Positions 25,776 to 40,700 of a stretch of 64,000 nucleotides of DNA are shown in pieces. Numbering within the stretch: position 1 is the first letter of the stretch; each line of letters opens with the position of its first letter. Source of the DNA: Tyto alba (taxonomy: Eukaryota > Chordata > Aves > Strigiformes > Tytonidae); contig NW_024881313.1 in assembly GCF_018691265.1 (NCBI RefSeq), positions 6,291,501-6,355,500 on the forward strand. Reading direction: 5' to 3'. The notes under the pieces are model-generated. The model had not been told where the DNA came from. It ran no database searches and saw only the letters and a list, made by a program, of their open reading frames with translations. A program made the translations under genes and the position numbers.

Positions 25776-28700
25776 CTACAAACAGAGGGAGAAGGATTTC
25801 ATCAGTAAGCAAAACAAGCTCAATTACAAATAACAACCAAGTATTTGATGAACACATCTTGTCAGTGCTTAGGGCCCAAAGCCCTCACAAAAGGTTGTAC
25901 CTCAGCATCCCCAATGGTCAGCAACACTTGACATTTTGTTCATTAACAACAAAATAAAAACAAGCGTTCAGCACCAGGTCTGTCAACCTCGTGCTGGCAG
26001 ATTTCATGGAAGAGCTTGAGTCATTATATTTTAAAATACCAATTCACTGAAGTACTGTAAGTTAGAGCAACACTCAAGTTGGTCTTTCTACTGAGAAGGA
26101 ACAGAACAGGTGCTATTCACCTTGTACAACTTAATCTTTTAACTTTTGTCATATTGCTTTATCTCTCTACAAAAGCACAAGGGAAAAAAGAAAAATGAAG
26201 TAATGGGCTCTAAATCAACAGCAGCTATTTTGCTATTAACCCATCACACTTAGGCTCTCTAGAGTTATCAGAAGGGATTTTATGCCTAAATGCTTAGCAC
26301 ATTAACAGTGCTAGACTCCATACACAAATCATAAAACCAGAGCTGCTACATATATACACAAACATCATCTGTTGAGGCAGAAATAGCATGCACTGGATTT
26401 CAACAAGGGGACTGCAAGAAAGACAATCTCAAATGCTGAACTAGAGATCTAGATTACCAAAAAACTCAGTGGGAACAGAATCCTTCCATAAGAAAGCTTG
26501 CTTGTTCAGTCTCTAAGACAGCAACACCTCTGACCAGGGTCAATAAAACAGCAAAGCACAAGATACCTGCACACCTCTCACCTACCCCAATTTCACCCAG
26601 ACAGAAGAATCACTGTGATGGAAAGGAATGTACACAAGTAGTTAAAAACTTGAAGACAGAAACAAGCAGACAATTTCCAAGTCTTCCACTAATTATCAAA
26701 GTGACTCTGGAGAATTAGCCACTCCCCAAATAATGTGAAACCTCAGTGAGAATATGAGATCTGAAAACTATTGCTGTTACAGGTGTAAAGGATTGTGAAA
26801 TGTTTATAAAACATTGAAAATGCTCAAAGGAAAATTTCTAGTTAAGAAGATCCAAACACATGCAATTAAATACAGGAGTGAACCATGACTACACACTTCC
26901 TCTGCAAAATTAAAAGTGAAGAGAAAGGCTGAGCCTTTAAAGAGCTTGATAAGCTTTGTACTTGTGTGATTGCATTTCATGATACCACTAAATGTCTGTC
27001 AACAACAAATATCCCCTTCTCACCACCTTCTTGCAACAAGGAAACTGAAAATTGATTCCACAAGGAATATAGTGTAGGACAACATTTAATCATGTTTATG
27101 CCATTTCATTGTGTTTGCTCTTATTTACTTTTTTTTTTTTTTTTTTTTAATACACAAAACTAGATGCTGAAATACACTTAACACTGAAGCTTGGCATCGC
27201 TAAAGTAGTGGCAACAAGATCTTGTCTCTAAACTTTGCTTTTCCTCAACAGCTATCTAACATTAATATCCCCATTTTAAAGCTTAACATTTTCCCATGGC
27301 AATTTGACATTTGCTGAAAACAACAAAAATTTTACTAGTTGCAAGTGTGCAACTCCTCTGGGCACAAGACTGAGATGGAAGGGAAATTACCAGCCAGTCA
27401 AGGGCCTGCAGATGGGTGTGGGGATTAATTCTGAATAAGCTGATTACAGATAAAGCACTTATAAGCAACATAGATTTTCCCCAAGAACTGGGACAAGGAT
27501 TAACAGCCAGAGGTCTAAAAGATTCCCCAAGAAAGAGCTGAAAGATACATATTAGTATCACATTTCTCAGTAAAACCCTCATGTGTGCTCCTGTGCACTG
27601 CAGGCAGCACAAACTGCTTTCCAGCTGATTTTGGTGGTTGGTGCACAGTGCACATGCATGCACACACATCCAGAATGAATCCTTGAAAACTGCCAAGAAT
27701 GATACATTGATATCACCTGACAAGGTCAAAATCAAATGCCGTTTCTTTTCATCAGGGAAAAATGTTAAAGAAACTTTCTCATATTAAAAGCTGTAAAATT
27801 AATTAATCCCTGCTAAGAACAATAATGGCTAAACTCATTAAATGTCCTTGAGATAAAAGCAGATGTCTGCACTTCAGAATATACCTGCTACAGAAGAACA
27901 CAGAAGTACAATACCCTGAAACTGGCCATTTAAACCTTGAATTGCATGCTTCAGACCTTATTTGTAAAACACTACCACAGCAGAAATTTTACGGAAAACA
28001 GAAGTGAACTAATTCCTATTTTTAATGTCCCAATAAATCTTTTCTACTTCCCTGAACAATTAAGTTCCCCTTATGCATGAAAGGTAGGTTTTTCAGTATC
28101 TAACGATTATTATGCATAATCTTGAATGACACACTGGGCAGATGGTTCTGTACAAATTTTGTGGAATACATTTAAAACCCCTTAGCTAGCCCTAATGGTG
28201 AATCATGAAGTACTGAATCTTCTTTCCTATAGTATTGTACATTTCATGACTCATTTTAATAAGAAACCAAGCAACTATAATGAGTGATTAGAAACACTGT
28301 TTACAGGACCACCTCCCTGCTCAAATGCTGCATGTTTTATTTTTTCATTTTCCATGATAGTGTCACACTGAAAATAATTTTGCAGAGGGATTTGGTAGAC
28401 AGTCCTTGTGCTTTATCAGTAATGCCTTCATCTCTGGAGAATATTGTTGACATGAAGTTATTAAAAGACATACTGTAGAGGATAAGAGTCATCTAATAAA
28501 ACAAGATTATTTACAGTACTGTGTTATGCAGTGATTCACAAGCTAGTCTGCCTGGACACTGGAACCACTACAGCTCTGTTTGTTACTGTATCATGACAGT
28601 TTCTTAACCTAAACACAGTAAACACACTCAGCTCATAATAAACACAATTCTAGTAATTTAGCCCCATCCTTTAATAGTTATCTCTGCAAAGCAGGTAAAT

Positions 28701-31700
28701 CATTAATACACAAGTATAACCATTAAAGAGGGATTTATTATTTGGGTTTCTTTTTCCCTTAGCAAAACAAGCCAAATCCATCTGAGCAATAGCAACTCCA
28801 CTGCTTTGTTTTCTACTTTTCTATTTAAAGTATTTTTCTACTTTTCTGAAAAGTACGGGGATTAACCTCTAATTCTTCCCTATATTCCTTAGAAAATTCT
28901 ATCCATAACCTAAGACTTCACTTTAAATTTAAGCAGAATCACCTGCTTGCAGGTTTTTTTAATAATAGTATAAGGCTTGACTTAAGGAGTTTCACAGCTC
29001 TCAAATCTAGATAAAGCAGTAAACTCTCACTTAAAGTAAGATCAACAGAAAATATGAGAAGTAGTCCATACAGATTAAAAATACACGAGTAATCCACTCA
29101 AGGGAGATGGAATGGACACAGGACAAGAAAAAAGCAGTCAGTAACTAGAAAGGCAGAAGTACAGCAAAAAGTACAAAGCAGAAACGCATCTGGGAAGGCT
29201 AATGATTTTAAAAAGGTCCATAAACCTCCCAGTAAATTTCTTTAAACTACATACGATGGCATGTCTTTTGTTATTCCAGCTTTTATAAGGAGGAAAAGGA
29301 ATTACCTGTAGCAAAGGTAGAAGAGGTTGAAAGCAGGCAAGAGAAAAGGTCTTAACTCCTAGCCAGAATGCTGAAAGCTTATGGGAAAGAGTTACACAAG
29401 AAAATAAACCCAAGGAAAGAGACAAGCGCTCGGGTAACTAAGGCACACAGAGAGAAGGCCATGAAATTATGTGCTTATGTTTAACATACAAAAGATAGAT
29501 AAATTAGCAAAGGATCAACTTCAAAGTTGAAGACCTAAGCTGTGAAACATGAAGGTACATAGATCTATTGCTTATTCTTAAAGAGTCACTGGGCAAGGAT
29601 AAGCTTCAAAAAAGGGGCTGAAAATAGAATTCAAGGTGACAACAGTAGCTGGCATACAGCAGACAGAACAACAGTTGAGAGTATAAAGAAAGAAAAGCAG
29701 CAACACAAATTTGTATTATGCAGGGTCCACCTATACATGTGTATTTGTTTCAGAGGCAGAGGAAAGTATACATTTCACACCAAAAAAAAAAAATAATAAA
29801 GAGCACAATACACTTTTACAACTGTATTTCAGCAATTAAAATGGAATTTGGCTGTTTTATTAACACTCAAGCACTGTGAAATCCTTATGTAGGAAGACAG
29901 ATGAACAAAGGCAACTTCTCTGACTTCAGAAGAGACAGATTTCTAATTCAAATACCTCCTTCGAGGCTGAATCTCAATGACTTATACCCCAAGTCTGTAA
30001 CTTCGTGTCATTCAATTAATAGTTATCTGTGAAGAAGTTGTCCCTCCCAAGGCTGGAGTTAAACATTGAGAAAACTCTGGTGTCTTCTACGTTCTCAAAC
30101 ATCATTTTATTTGTGCATGCTATTTAGAATTATCCAAACAGTCAATTAAGAACATTTTATCAACCCAATACTTACAATGAAATGTCTGACTTAAAAAAAA
30201 AAAAAAAAAAATATTGATTAACCACCTCTAAACAAGAGCGGTCTAATCCTCCTCATCTGACAACATACCATGACAATCACATCTACCTCAGGTGTTCCAT
30301 CTTCTTTTATGCCAAACTCCTGGTTTTGAATGCAAAGCTGTAAATGAAAAGATACATAATGCATAACATAGATGGATTTTTTCCTTTAGTTTAACAAAGC
30401 CAAATCTCAGGGAGATTCCACATTTCAAGTGAAAATAGATTGTTTTCTACTTTCTCTACATAGGAAAGTGTCAGGGAAAGGCTTTTTTCCCAATTTCACA
30501 GTAGGATAAAACATGCAAGGGGCTCAAGTTTCCATTACACAGAAACAATGGGAAAGATTTAGTTTCAGGAGAACTAAATCAGAGGTCAAAAGAAATAGAC
30601 TTTTAAAAATATGACTCAAAGTCCATGCCCAGGCTGTACATTTAATTATATAATCCTCTTTAAGAAATGCTGAGAGGTGCACTAACAGACAAATGTGAAC
30701 CCTGTACCCATAAACAAAGTAAAATCTCCCGAGTCTTTACTATTGCCTAGAACCACGCCTGAGCACAGCACTTTTCAAAATCCTGCCTGTAGATAAAGCT
30801 GAAAATGCTTCTATTCTGAACAACTACAGAGACAGCAAGAGGAAGCATGTGTTTAGTCAGTGCTGGGCCCTTGTGAGAAAGATCAGCAGAGCAACTCAGA
30901 AAACCACTGTCTCAGTTGCAGAAGTGGCACTGCTGTTTAATAAAGGAGAACACAACTTCAGATGCTCAACATGAAACTGCCAACTGTTGAACATAATACT
31001 AACACTAGAGCTAGAATTTTCCATCAAATGATCAATACAACACCAAGTCTGAGCTGGAGATTAGTTACACGTGGCTTAATCTGAAATTCAGCTGGCAAAG
31101 TTCGATGAAGTTTCAGAAGAATGACTACCTTGCTGCATCCCAGATATTCTTTACAAGAGCAGCCAGCCATCAGTAAAACTGCCTTTGGTTTGTTGGTGTT
31201 TTGGGGGATTTTTGGTTGTTTTGTTTTTTTTTTTTCCTACTCACTTCTACTTGTAAAAACCTTTTTTCTAGAACAGATAAAGATCTGAACAGTGGTACTG
31301 AAACTGAACTGTACCACTGTAATAATTTATAAGCATCTATGATATTAAGCTACACTCTTGTTCTTCTATTTCAGGAACAAAAATACTTAATATTAAGCAA
31401 CTGCTTCCTAAATTGGGAGTAAAACGTAATGAAGAATGAGTTTTGTATGAACCAGCTTCATCTTCTCAACATAGGTAACTGACAGTGGCTACCTACCAAC
31501 TTGCAGTTTATGCCTCTGTTAGGAAGTGTTTTTAAGACACTACAGCATAGAAGGGATCACTGAGGCCATCACTGTGCAGCTGGTGGAACTGTCGGTGTTT
31601 CCCAGGAAGACCCTCACATACCTGGAGCTCCAACTGGTGCAGTAAACCAGTTCTTATATATGAAGTGCTCGTGAAAAATCAGTGCCTCGGAACACCAGCA

Positions 31701-34700
31701 CCTGCTGGGTAGCTTGTGGCTTTTCAAGTCTGGGAGATTTCAAGTTTTCCTATTCAGAACACATGGCACTGACACCCTGACTTGGGGAGGCAGCAATACA
31801 GTGACAGAAGACAAAAAGGAGATGGAGGAGAAGCTGTGCAACATACCACCTAACCCAGGAAAGTTGATTGCGTTCTCCTCCCTGGTGTAACACACACTAA
31901 GAAACAAAACACTTATCTAAGCACTGTTGCCAGCAACAAAACATGTAACAGTCCCATCCTTGCCTTCATCTTCCCCTCTTGATTTGGCTAATTCCTCAGG
32001 GGCAAGATCACAAAGGAAAAAAAAAGGCTCAAGGAATGAATAGGAAGTGCAGTAAGAACTGACAATCCACAGCATGAACAACAAAAACATAATTTTTGAT
32101 CATATTACTATACAAATTACACTGCATATTTTACAGAAAAATGCACCCTCTTCTGCCCATAACCATAACTCCCATTCATTCCACACTTACCACTTAGTTG
32201 AAAACATGACCACTTATTTCGCCAAAATAGTTCAAAGCAGAAGGTGGAGATAACATTTATTGCTCTTTATAAGCCTGCTACAGTTCTGTAGTATTACTAG
32301 AAAAACTCTCCCATGAGCCATAACATACCCAAAACAGAAGGCAGCCATAGGCATACATGTCAGAGGCTGGAGAAGCTGGCTGTCCCATTTTCAGTTCAGG
32401 AGAAACTAAGCTCAGGGTACTGACAACCATAGTGTTTGCAGCAGCACGTTGTTCCTGTGAAAAAAATTGTACCCATAATTTCAAGCCAGACCAACAACAC
32501 ATGTCAGACAAGTTTATGGTAAAGCTCTGTGCTGACCCAGACTGAAGTGTAAAATCCTCCTTTACTGATCACAAACAAATTGAGCATAAAGGAAAACAAA
32601 AGATAAAGTCACACATCTATCACTGTAACAGAAGAATACTGGCTGATTTTACTCCATACTAAAACTATTAGAGCTCATAAAATGGTGAAGAATACAAATT
32701 GCAAAAATTCTCAAATTAAGAAGAAAAAAAAAAATCATAAAGACATTTGGCAATGTCTTCTAGAGAACTTCAGTTCTAAAGTTCAGTTCTGCCAACTTCT
32801 TTCCATTTTCTTCTTCTCTGCCTTTCCGGTCTTTACATGAAACTAGCTGCTTCCTCCCTCCTGGTTTCCAGCATATTTTGGGACTGTCTCCTGTCAAAAT
32901 AAAAGCTAGACCCTGAGTTTCTATCCTCCTCCATGACAGCAGCCAGCACCAGCTACAGCCAGACTGAAGAAGAGTAGTCTCCAGATTGCCAAAAGTACTC
33001 GGTAACAGATCAGTTACCAGCTCCACTCATGCATGTGTGATCACGCAGAAAGTGTAAGCACTGTGCAGTACTGACACCCCCACAGAGAAGGCACAAACTG
33101 GATCCAGACTGTGAACCATGGGTGGAACCTTCCTGCTCTTATCACACAGGAGCTGCTCATTTCAGCTGAGCCCATACCTGCAGGGAAGAGCACAGAGAGG
33201 GACAGCCTTCCTCAGTTGTTGCCACTTTCGCAGTGACACCATCTGTACTGAGTACAACCTTTCAAAAAAGTCAGATCTCAAAGATTTGTAAAGCATCTCT
33301 CTTTAGCATGTTAAAAATTGAATTTTATTTCAAGGGAAGCACACCTTGCTGTCCAAACATTTGACGCTCTTCATGAGATTAGCAGATAATGAATTTCCAA
33401 AGCAGAAATAAGGGATCTCAATGAAAATTCATGTTATTTGTATTACGTTTATTAATATAAAACCATATCATCGTAATATATATTACTATTTTGAAAATTA
33501 AATAAGTATGAAGCAGACCTCCAGCACAAAAACAGTTTAGCTCAAACAACTTGAGTTTAGAAAGTCAAAAGGTGACTCCAGCAGAGATAACATTATTGGA
33601 GACTTTGTTATATAAACACAACGAACAGCAAGAAAATAGGTTGTGTTCTTAAAGAATATTGTATTTTCCCCAAGAACAACTATGAAATTGTTTACTACAG
33701 AAACTGAGGACTAAATCAGAGGTACATATAAATATAGGTGTATGTAGGCAACATGTAAAATTCTGTTACTTTACCAAACACCGCAAGGGATTAGAACACA
33801 TACCAGAACCCCATTACCAATGAAACAGAAAGGCAAAGACTTCATATGAGCTTGACTAGCCCTTCTTCAAATATGAGTCCTTACCTCTGATGATGCTGAT
33901 TACCATCAATTATAGAAGACAGCCAAAAAACAACTACTGAAATTTCTCGTTTGTTCTGCTGTTTTGCTTAACTAGAGCCCACACTCAATAATTCTTTTTT
34001 TCCCCTCCAAGATTATACTGTATTTACAAAAATTTCAACAAGACTCAAACTGCCCCACCTTGTCCAGAATATGAAACAGGAGTCTCACTGCTAAGCACAA
34101 TGTTTATCAACAAATCTTTAAAATTGCAGTTGTCTGTTTTGATACATAATTCTGACTAAAAGTCACAAAGGGATTTTTTGTTTTTTGTTTTTTTTACCTC
34201 TGATTTTGTGAAATCAAAGTCTCCAACGACTCCTTGTTCTCGATTCACAGCAAAAACATTATTTCCATGCAGCGATCCATGTACTATATTAGCTCCATGT
34301 AACGTCTGTAGACCTTGGGCCACTCCCTTCATCACTTTTAATGTCTCCTAATGATTTGTGTATTAATTAAAAGATTGACATGGAAAAAACAAAGTACAGT
34401 GTCAAGTAAGTTTCTATCCAGAACTAAGGCTTTTTTTTTAAGGTTTGTACACATTCAAAGTTCATGCCAATTCAATTTTATTAAGTATGGATTAATTCTC
34501 AGTATGTTTATTATGACTTGCACAGTCAGGCAGAAGAAAAAAAAAAAAAAAGCAGTCACTGATTAACATATCACCAACATGAAAAAATATGGGGGGAAAA
34601 CAAAAAGAAAAAAAAAAAAAAAACACATGCAACTTGGACTTTTACAAGTAGGTCTAAGTCAGGAAACAGAAGCTTCAAGTCATCACACAGAAGTAGAGAA

Positions 34701-37700
34701 AAGACCGTATTGGCTTCTAGATACTGCTGCTTTGAGAATGTTTGAGAAGGGATGACTACACAAACTGCCCACACTGTGTGGGGAGGAGGGAAAGGAAAAG
34801 AAGGGGGTTAAAGTGAGGGAAGAGAGCAGACAGAGCATGCCCCTAAAACTTCAGTACAGAAACGCCTGCCCCTGAACATCTAACATATTTAACTCCAGCA
34901 CTTTTAAAATGTACTAGTAATACAGCTGAGGCATTTGTTTCAATAACAGAAAAAAGTGTATCCAAGAAGAATCTCTTTGAGAAAGTTATAAACTACTGCC
35001 TGACTAGGTGCTAAGAATGCCAGTCAAGCTAGCCTATGCAACTTTGTACAGTCACTGTCAGCCACCAAGGGAAGCACACTGGTAAAAACACCATTAGCAC
35101 CATAAGATACAGCAAAGCAGTAAGAGTCCAGTTCAAAAACATACAAAATAAAATGCTGATAGTCTAAGTAGTTATACTTACTTCTAAAGTTAAAGGTGTA
35201 CCAGCTTGTAAGGCTCCCAGACTTGCTCCTGGGTAGTATGGGACCATTAAATATACCAAAGGATCAGACTTCAAAAACAACAAATAAAAATTAAAAAAAA
35301 AAAAAAGATTGTTTCAATTATCATGAATATTGAGAAGTTTAACATGCACTAGACATGTGATAAATCAATTCATTATGTTTACTAAATAGACAGTTTATCT
35401 AACTAAGGAAACATTTCTCTGATTCAATGTTCCAACTTGAAATACGTTAAAGCTTTAAGGTCCAACTGAAAGTCTTTCAGCTTATACTAGAAATCAAGAT
35501 CATCAATTTGAATCTTGCCTTGCAGAAGAGAAGGAACAAGAGCTGCAGTAATCCAGATTTCTCCTTCTGTTGAACCCAAGCTCTGTGATACTTGGCAACT
35601 CTTTCTATCACTCTGGCTTCTGAGCTTACATCAATAGAGTAGCCCTTAAAAACAAAACAGATGCAGGCATTAGGAGAAATAGCTTGGTAACTTTATGGAA
35701 CTTTTTTTTTATTAAGGAAATGCATATTGTTCGGTGCCATCAAATAACTTGTTAACACAAAACTCAATTCCAATGGTCATAGACTGTTCCCATATTTTCT
35801 TATTAACTCTTCGGAAGTCTACACCAACAAAACTGGAAACATGTCTCTAATATGAGATTTAAAGAAGGCAAGTCAAAAGCAAGCATAATATTTACAACTA
35901 TGCCTCCCATAATACTACATCCACTCGTTTCCCAATTGCTAGCAGAGTGGTAGAGAAGCAGAGCAAGGGAAAAGAAGCAGTTCCTGAAATTTCTCAGTGA
36001 AGTCATCATGAAGACAAACCAGCCTCTGCCAAGAGACAGGAGTGATGAACAGGATAAAAGGTCCACCAGATACCGGAAAGGACAGTAGAGGGGAAGCACT
36101 GTTCCCTACAGCAGTCCTCAAAAGAAGCGAAAAAAATCAGTAAGCAACATGGAAGCAATCCAGAAAGAAAACAATGCTTTATGTTCTACAGGCCCTGACA
36201 AAAATATCTGCCATCAAAAAAGGTGTGTTAAATACAGGGATATGAAAGGAACAGCAGAGTTCATTCAGAACCAGCACAACGATAACCCAAGGCCTCACCT
36301 GCAGCAGTAACTGAAAGCCAATGCCAACATTACCTTTAAAAGAACCTTCTGGCCCTGAATTTCTGAACACACTAAAGGTCGCTTTGTGCTCAGTTCCTTC
36401 AAGGGCTCAGCATCCAAGAGGTCTCGCTCCAGGCTGCATGCCAGAAGTCCACCAGAGTTCTGAAGCATGTGCACAAACAGATATCCAGGGTAAGAACATG
36501 GCATTTAACAGCTGGGAAGATTCAGAGGCTTCAACTACCTCTCCTCTTCCTCAATCAGCTTAGCAAAGCACAAAAGCAGTTAAGACATGCTAAAAAGTTA
36601 CAGCATCTGTTATCAAGACGCTGGTCATGATGCAACAGCTAATTAAGTACAGTCCTTGACCATCTCCCAGAAGAGAGGGGGGAAGGAGACCACAACAAAC
36701 AATGCTCAGGGTGTACAACCCCCTAATGAAGAGAGACTGTGCAGAGCCCTGATAGTGCCTGAAACAATAACTGACAGTGCATTCAAACACAGCCTCTGCT
36801 TACCATATAGTTTAGAATTCCTGCTTCTGGATAAAGAAGTGGTAACTCAGGGAACCATTTCTGTACCAAATATGTAAGCTTCTCCTAAATGAAGGAAACA
36901 AGGCCCACAGCTTCAGGTCACTAGTGTCTGACATATATAAATATACACTGACATTTGCAATGTATACCAAGAACATTCAAACAAACACTGACCATGACTG
37001 TACTTCCTTCAACAACATTATTCAAACTAACACTGCCATTTGCCATTTGTCTTTTTTTTTTAGAAAAAAAAAAAAGGAAAAACCAACACACAACAACAAT
37101 GTAGCAGTTTAATACGGACAGATTTTTGAAATCTGAAAGTGGGTAGTGTTAAGGCCCCAAACAATTCATGCACTACCACAGAAAACATTAAAACATTTCA
37201 TCTTTTCTACAAGAGGCTTTAGTAGGCCTAAACAGAGGAAAACAACTTCACTATGGGTAAGTGGAGGAAGATAGAAATCAAGTAGTAACACAAACCAGAC
37301 CAGGCCAGCATCTCCATCTCATGCATCTCCAGACCCAACACAGCTGTAATGCTGCAAGGTAACTGTTACATACAGATGTTACATCTGCAGATGTAGATAT
37401 ATCACCACCACAAATTCTGGTGCCCTTCTCACTCATAAGGCAATGGTCTCCAATTCTTCCCTTCATAAAAAAGTGCTTAGAGAAAGAGTGATTTCGTTCA
37501 GTTCAGGATAAAAGCATGTTTTAACATAGCCATAGGGAAACAGTTCCCCTTCTTGCAAGAATACAGTCTGTCTTCAGCAAACTGAGCTTACACTTTTACC
37601 TGTAGCTCTTCTGGGTTGAGAATTACAGTTCACATTTTCTTCTCACCTCACCCTCTTATGTAGTGGAAAAGGGGGGGAAAGGTCAGAAGAAACTGTTCAA

Positions 37701-40700
37701 ATACAGATAAAAGTGATCAGCCTCCATGTCTTCTCCCAGAGGTTTCACCAAAAAAAGGGCCATGTTAACATTCAACACCATAAAAATCACATTTTTTATT
37801 TTACTCAGAGCACACATTAAAGCAATTGAAATGCAGATGTGCCTCACACAGGTTTGTTTCAGTTCCCTAAGTAGTTTAATACTTACATATTCTTCTTGTT
37901 CCTTGGATATTTCCTGAAAAACCCTATTTCGCAGATCAGCAATTTCCTCTTTCATTCTTTTCATTTCAAACTCGCTGTAATCATCAGACTGCATTAGGAA
38001 TAACAAAGTTACTGTATAATTCTCATTCTGATATTAGACCAAACAATGGTAACCTACTATATCAGAATTAAAAAACAGCTTCCACTTCATAGTTCTGGAC
38101 TTCAATGTATTCTCAAATGTGTATTTTACTCAGCCTCCCTCCTGGAAACCCAAGAGAATCTCTTAAAACCTAATCACTGAGAAAGGTGTTCCCTTCATGT
38201 GACTGACCAAATGTTATAGCCCTTTACCAATTTGTTTCCAAAGTCCAGAAGCTTTTTTTTTTTTTTTTTAATTAGCTGGTCTCATATAATAATAGCAGCA
38301 ACATCACTCATCTACCAGCAATGCCAGGTTCCGTAGTTCATTCACTTTCTTCTCCCATAATCAGGCATTTTCCTCATGTCACCTCATTATTCAATAATCC
38401 TTTTCCCAATGGGTTTCATTAGCGTGTCTCGTTTTAAATCCCTCTTGGAAGCTTACTGCCCCTTTACAATGCTTATAGAGAGAGAGGTGAAGGTTCTTTT
38501 TTTTTCCTTAAGCATCATCATAATAATTAATGCATGATCAAACAAACAGCACTGAAGCAATGGTAATATTTACATTCTTTGGACTTCTCTGAGGGGTAGT
38601 GGGGAACCCTAAAAACTAGAGCAAACATTGACTTCTGTCATCAAAGGGGAGGTACACGCATTATTCACAAAATAAAAACTCAAAGTAATCACACAACCAG
38701 CACAGTAAGAAGAACTGGTCAAAACTGTTCATGCTGTGAACTGCAACTGTCACCACAGGCTCTTAGTTAAAAGCACAGTGCCATGGCTAGAGACTCATAC
38801 AGAAAAGTGGCTATGTGGCTATGCACTCACTCTTTTTTTTTTTTTTTTTTTTTTTTTAGCCATTCAGGCTTGGTCTCAGAGGCCAGTAAAACTTCCACAG
38901 TTAAAGACAAAATTCAGGTCAGAAAACACAAACTGTTCTATACAGTTACCACTTACTTGGAATAGAAAAAATTAAAGTTTCCAAACCAATTTAAAAAACA
39001 GACAAAAAAAAATGCTGTAACATTTTCATACTTCCTCAAAGTTGTTCTTTTCAACCAGCTTCCACCTTAACTGGGCCTTTAAGCTCTTCACAGTTTTCTT
39101 AACTGATAATAAGTTGTTAATATCCGGTCTTCTATTCAGCCATTCCTCAGCATGTTGTTTGAACTAGGAGGAAAAGAAAAAAAATCAGAAAGTGTTTAAG
39201 CATTCTATTTTAATATGCTTTATTCCAATGCATTAGAGAAACTGCCTGAAGCCTATTTGAATCCAGCTTTTCAAGGTCTTTCTCTACTGAAAAAGGGTAT
39301 TTTGTGTTTCATTTTAACTACATTAACAACCTTCTGAAAAAAAAAAAAAAACATTCTAATTAAAGCTCAATCTGCTTAAATTACATACTACTGATTTGTA
39401 ATGAATCCAGAGATTCCAGCTTCCACTGCTTTATTTTTTAAAAAATATCTTTGTATTTAAATGAAATGAAACATTGGCTGAGGTAGTGCGCAACTGCAAT
39501 TCTTAAGGTTTAGCCCAACCAATTTCTCATCACCAACATACTCCTAGAATTTCCTTACAAAAAGATGAGGACATCTTTTTAAAATAAATTATGTCGGAAA
39601 GGATTACTAGAATATATCAGTGTGACAGAAATAAATACGGCATAAACTCACCTCAACACTGGCCAAATATCTGTTCTGTATGACAGTGATCATACTTTGC
39701 TCCTGAAAAACTTTATGTAAAACTTTCTTGTAAGCACTCGTAGTTATTCCCTTCTCTGCTTCATCATGCTCCTGGATTGAATTACACAGAGGGAGATTAA
39801 AGACTGAGGGTCATACTTCATTTATACACGCCAACATTTAGTATTTGAAACCTTTATTGAGAAATTCCATTGTTAATGGAAAGAATCATTTATCAGATTT
39901 TTTCCCCTCTTCTTTAAGAGATTCTAAAAGGGAAGTTAGCAAATCTAAGAGTTCACCAACAGTTTCAACAGAATAAAACTGATTCCATACAGAAGTCCAA
40001 TTTCTTATTCCACATGCTATAAAAGAATTATTTTAAGGATAGCACAGTTAAATAGGTATGAAGCATTAAAGCATGCAACCATTCTTCTAAGTGAAAGTCA
40101 CCAATTCATGACAGCCAGCAGTCACAAGCAGACTAAACTGCTGGTTTGTTGTCAGTATAAGGCTACATCTAAAGACTGATTCAACTTTTGCCGACATGGC
40201 CATTCCCTGGCACAGTAAGGACTCTCATTGCAGAGACAACGCAAGTACCTCATAGTGAGCAAAAGAGAGTGGAGGAAATGCTTATCAGGAAAGGTGAATA
40301 ACTAGGAAAAAAGGCTAACATAAGTATAGAAAGAGATTACCAGTAAGGCAAGAACACTTGTACCATGCAATATGAAAGTGATTAAAAACTAGGCATCTCT
40401 TTAAGACTAGAAAAAGTAAATTTATCCATAAACATTCACCCAAAGAAGTAATGCCATTATTTTAAACAGGAACTTACTTTTTACCACCTGTATTTTCAAC
40501 ACAAGCACCAAAACTCAGTACAGTTCAAAGAAAGTTTCTCTGCACACAGACAGGGAAGAATGAGTTTTCCCAGTATTTCTTAGTTAAGTTAGTCATACAT
40601 ACAGCTAAATTCCTGTAACCCAAAGCTGTCCTCTGCCTGTTGCCTGGAAAACACAGTCTCTTCTCTCTGGGGAGCAGCCTGAATGACTTTCTATTGCATT

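Noticed and set aside
27283..27735. A 150-codon minus-strand frame in an STK31 intron
   Set aside because: STK31 protein is already continuous across this intron and the frame shows no family similarity.
31540..31740. Moderately GC-rich patch that looked like an old transposon
   Set aside because: I could not match it to CR1, LTR or a SINE, and it has no terminal structure.
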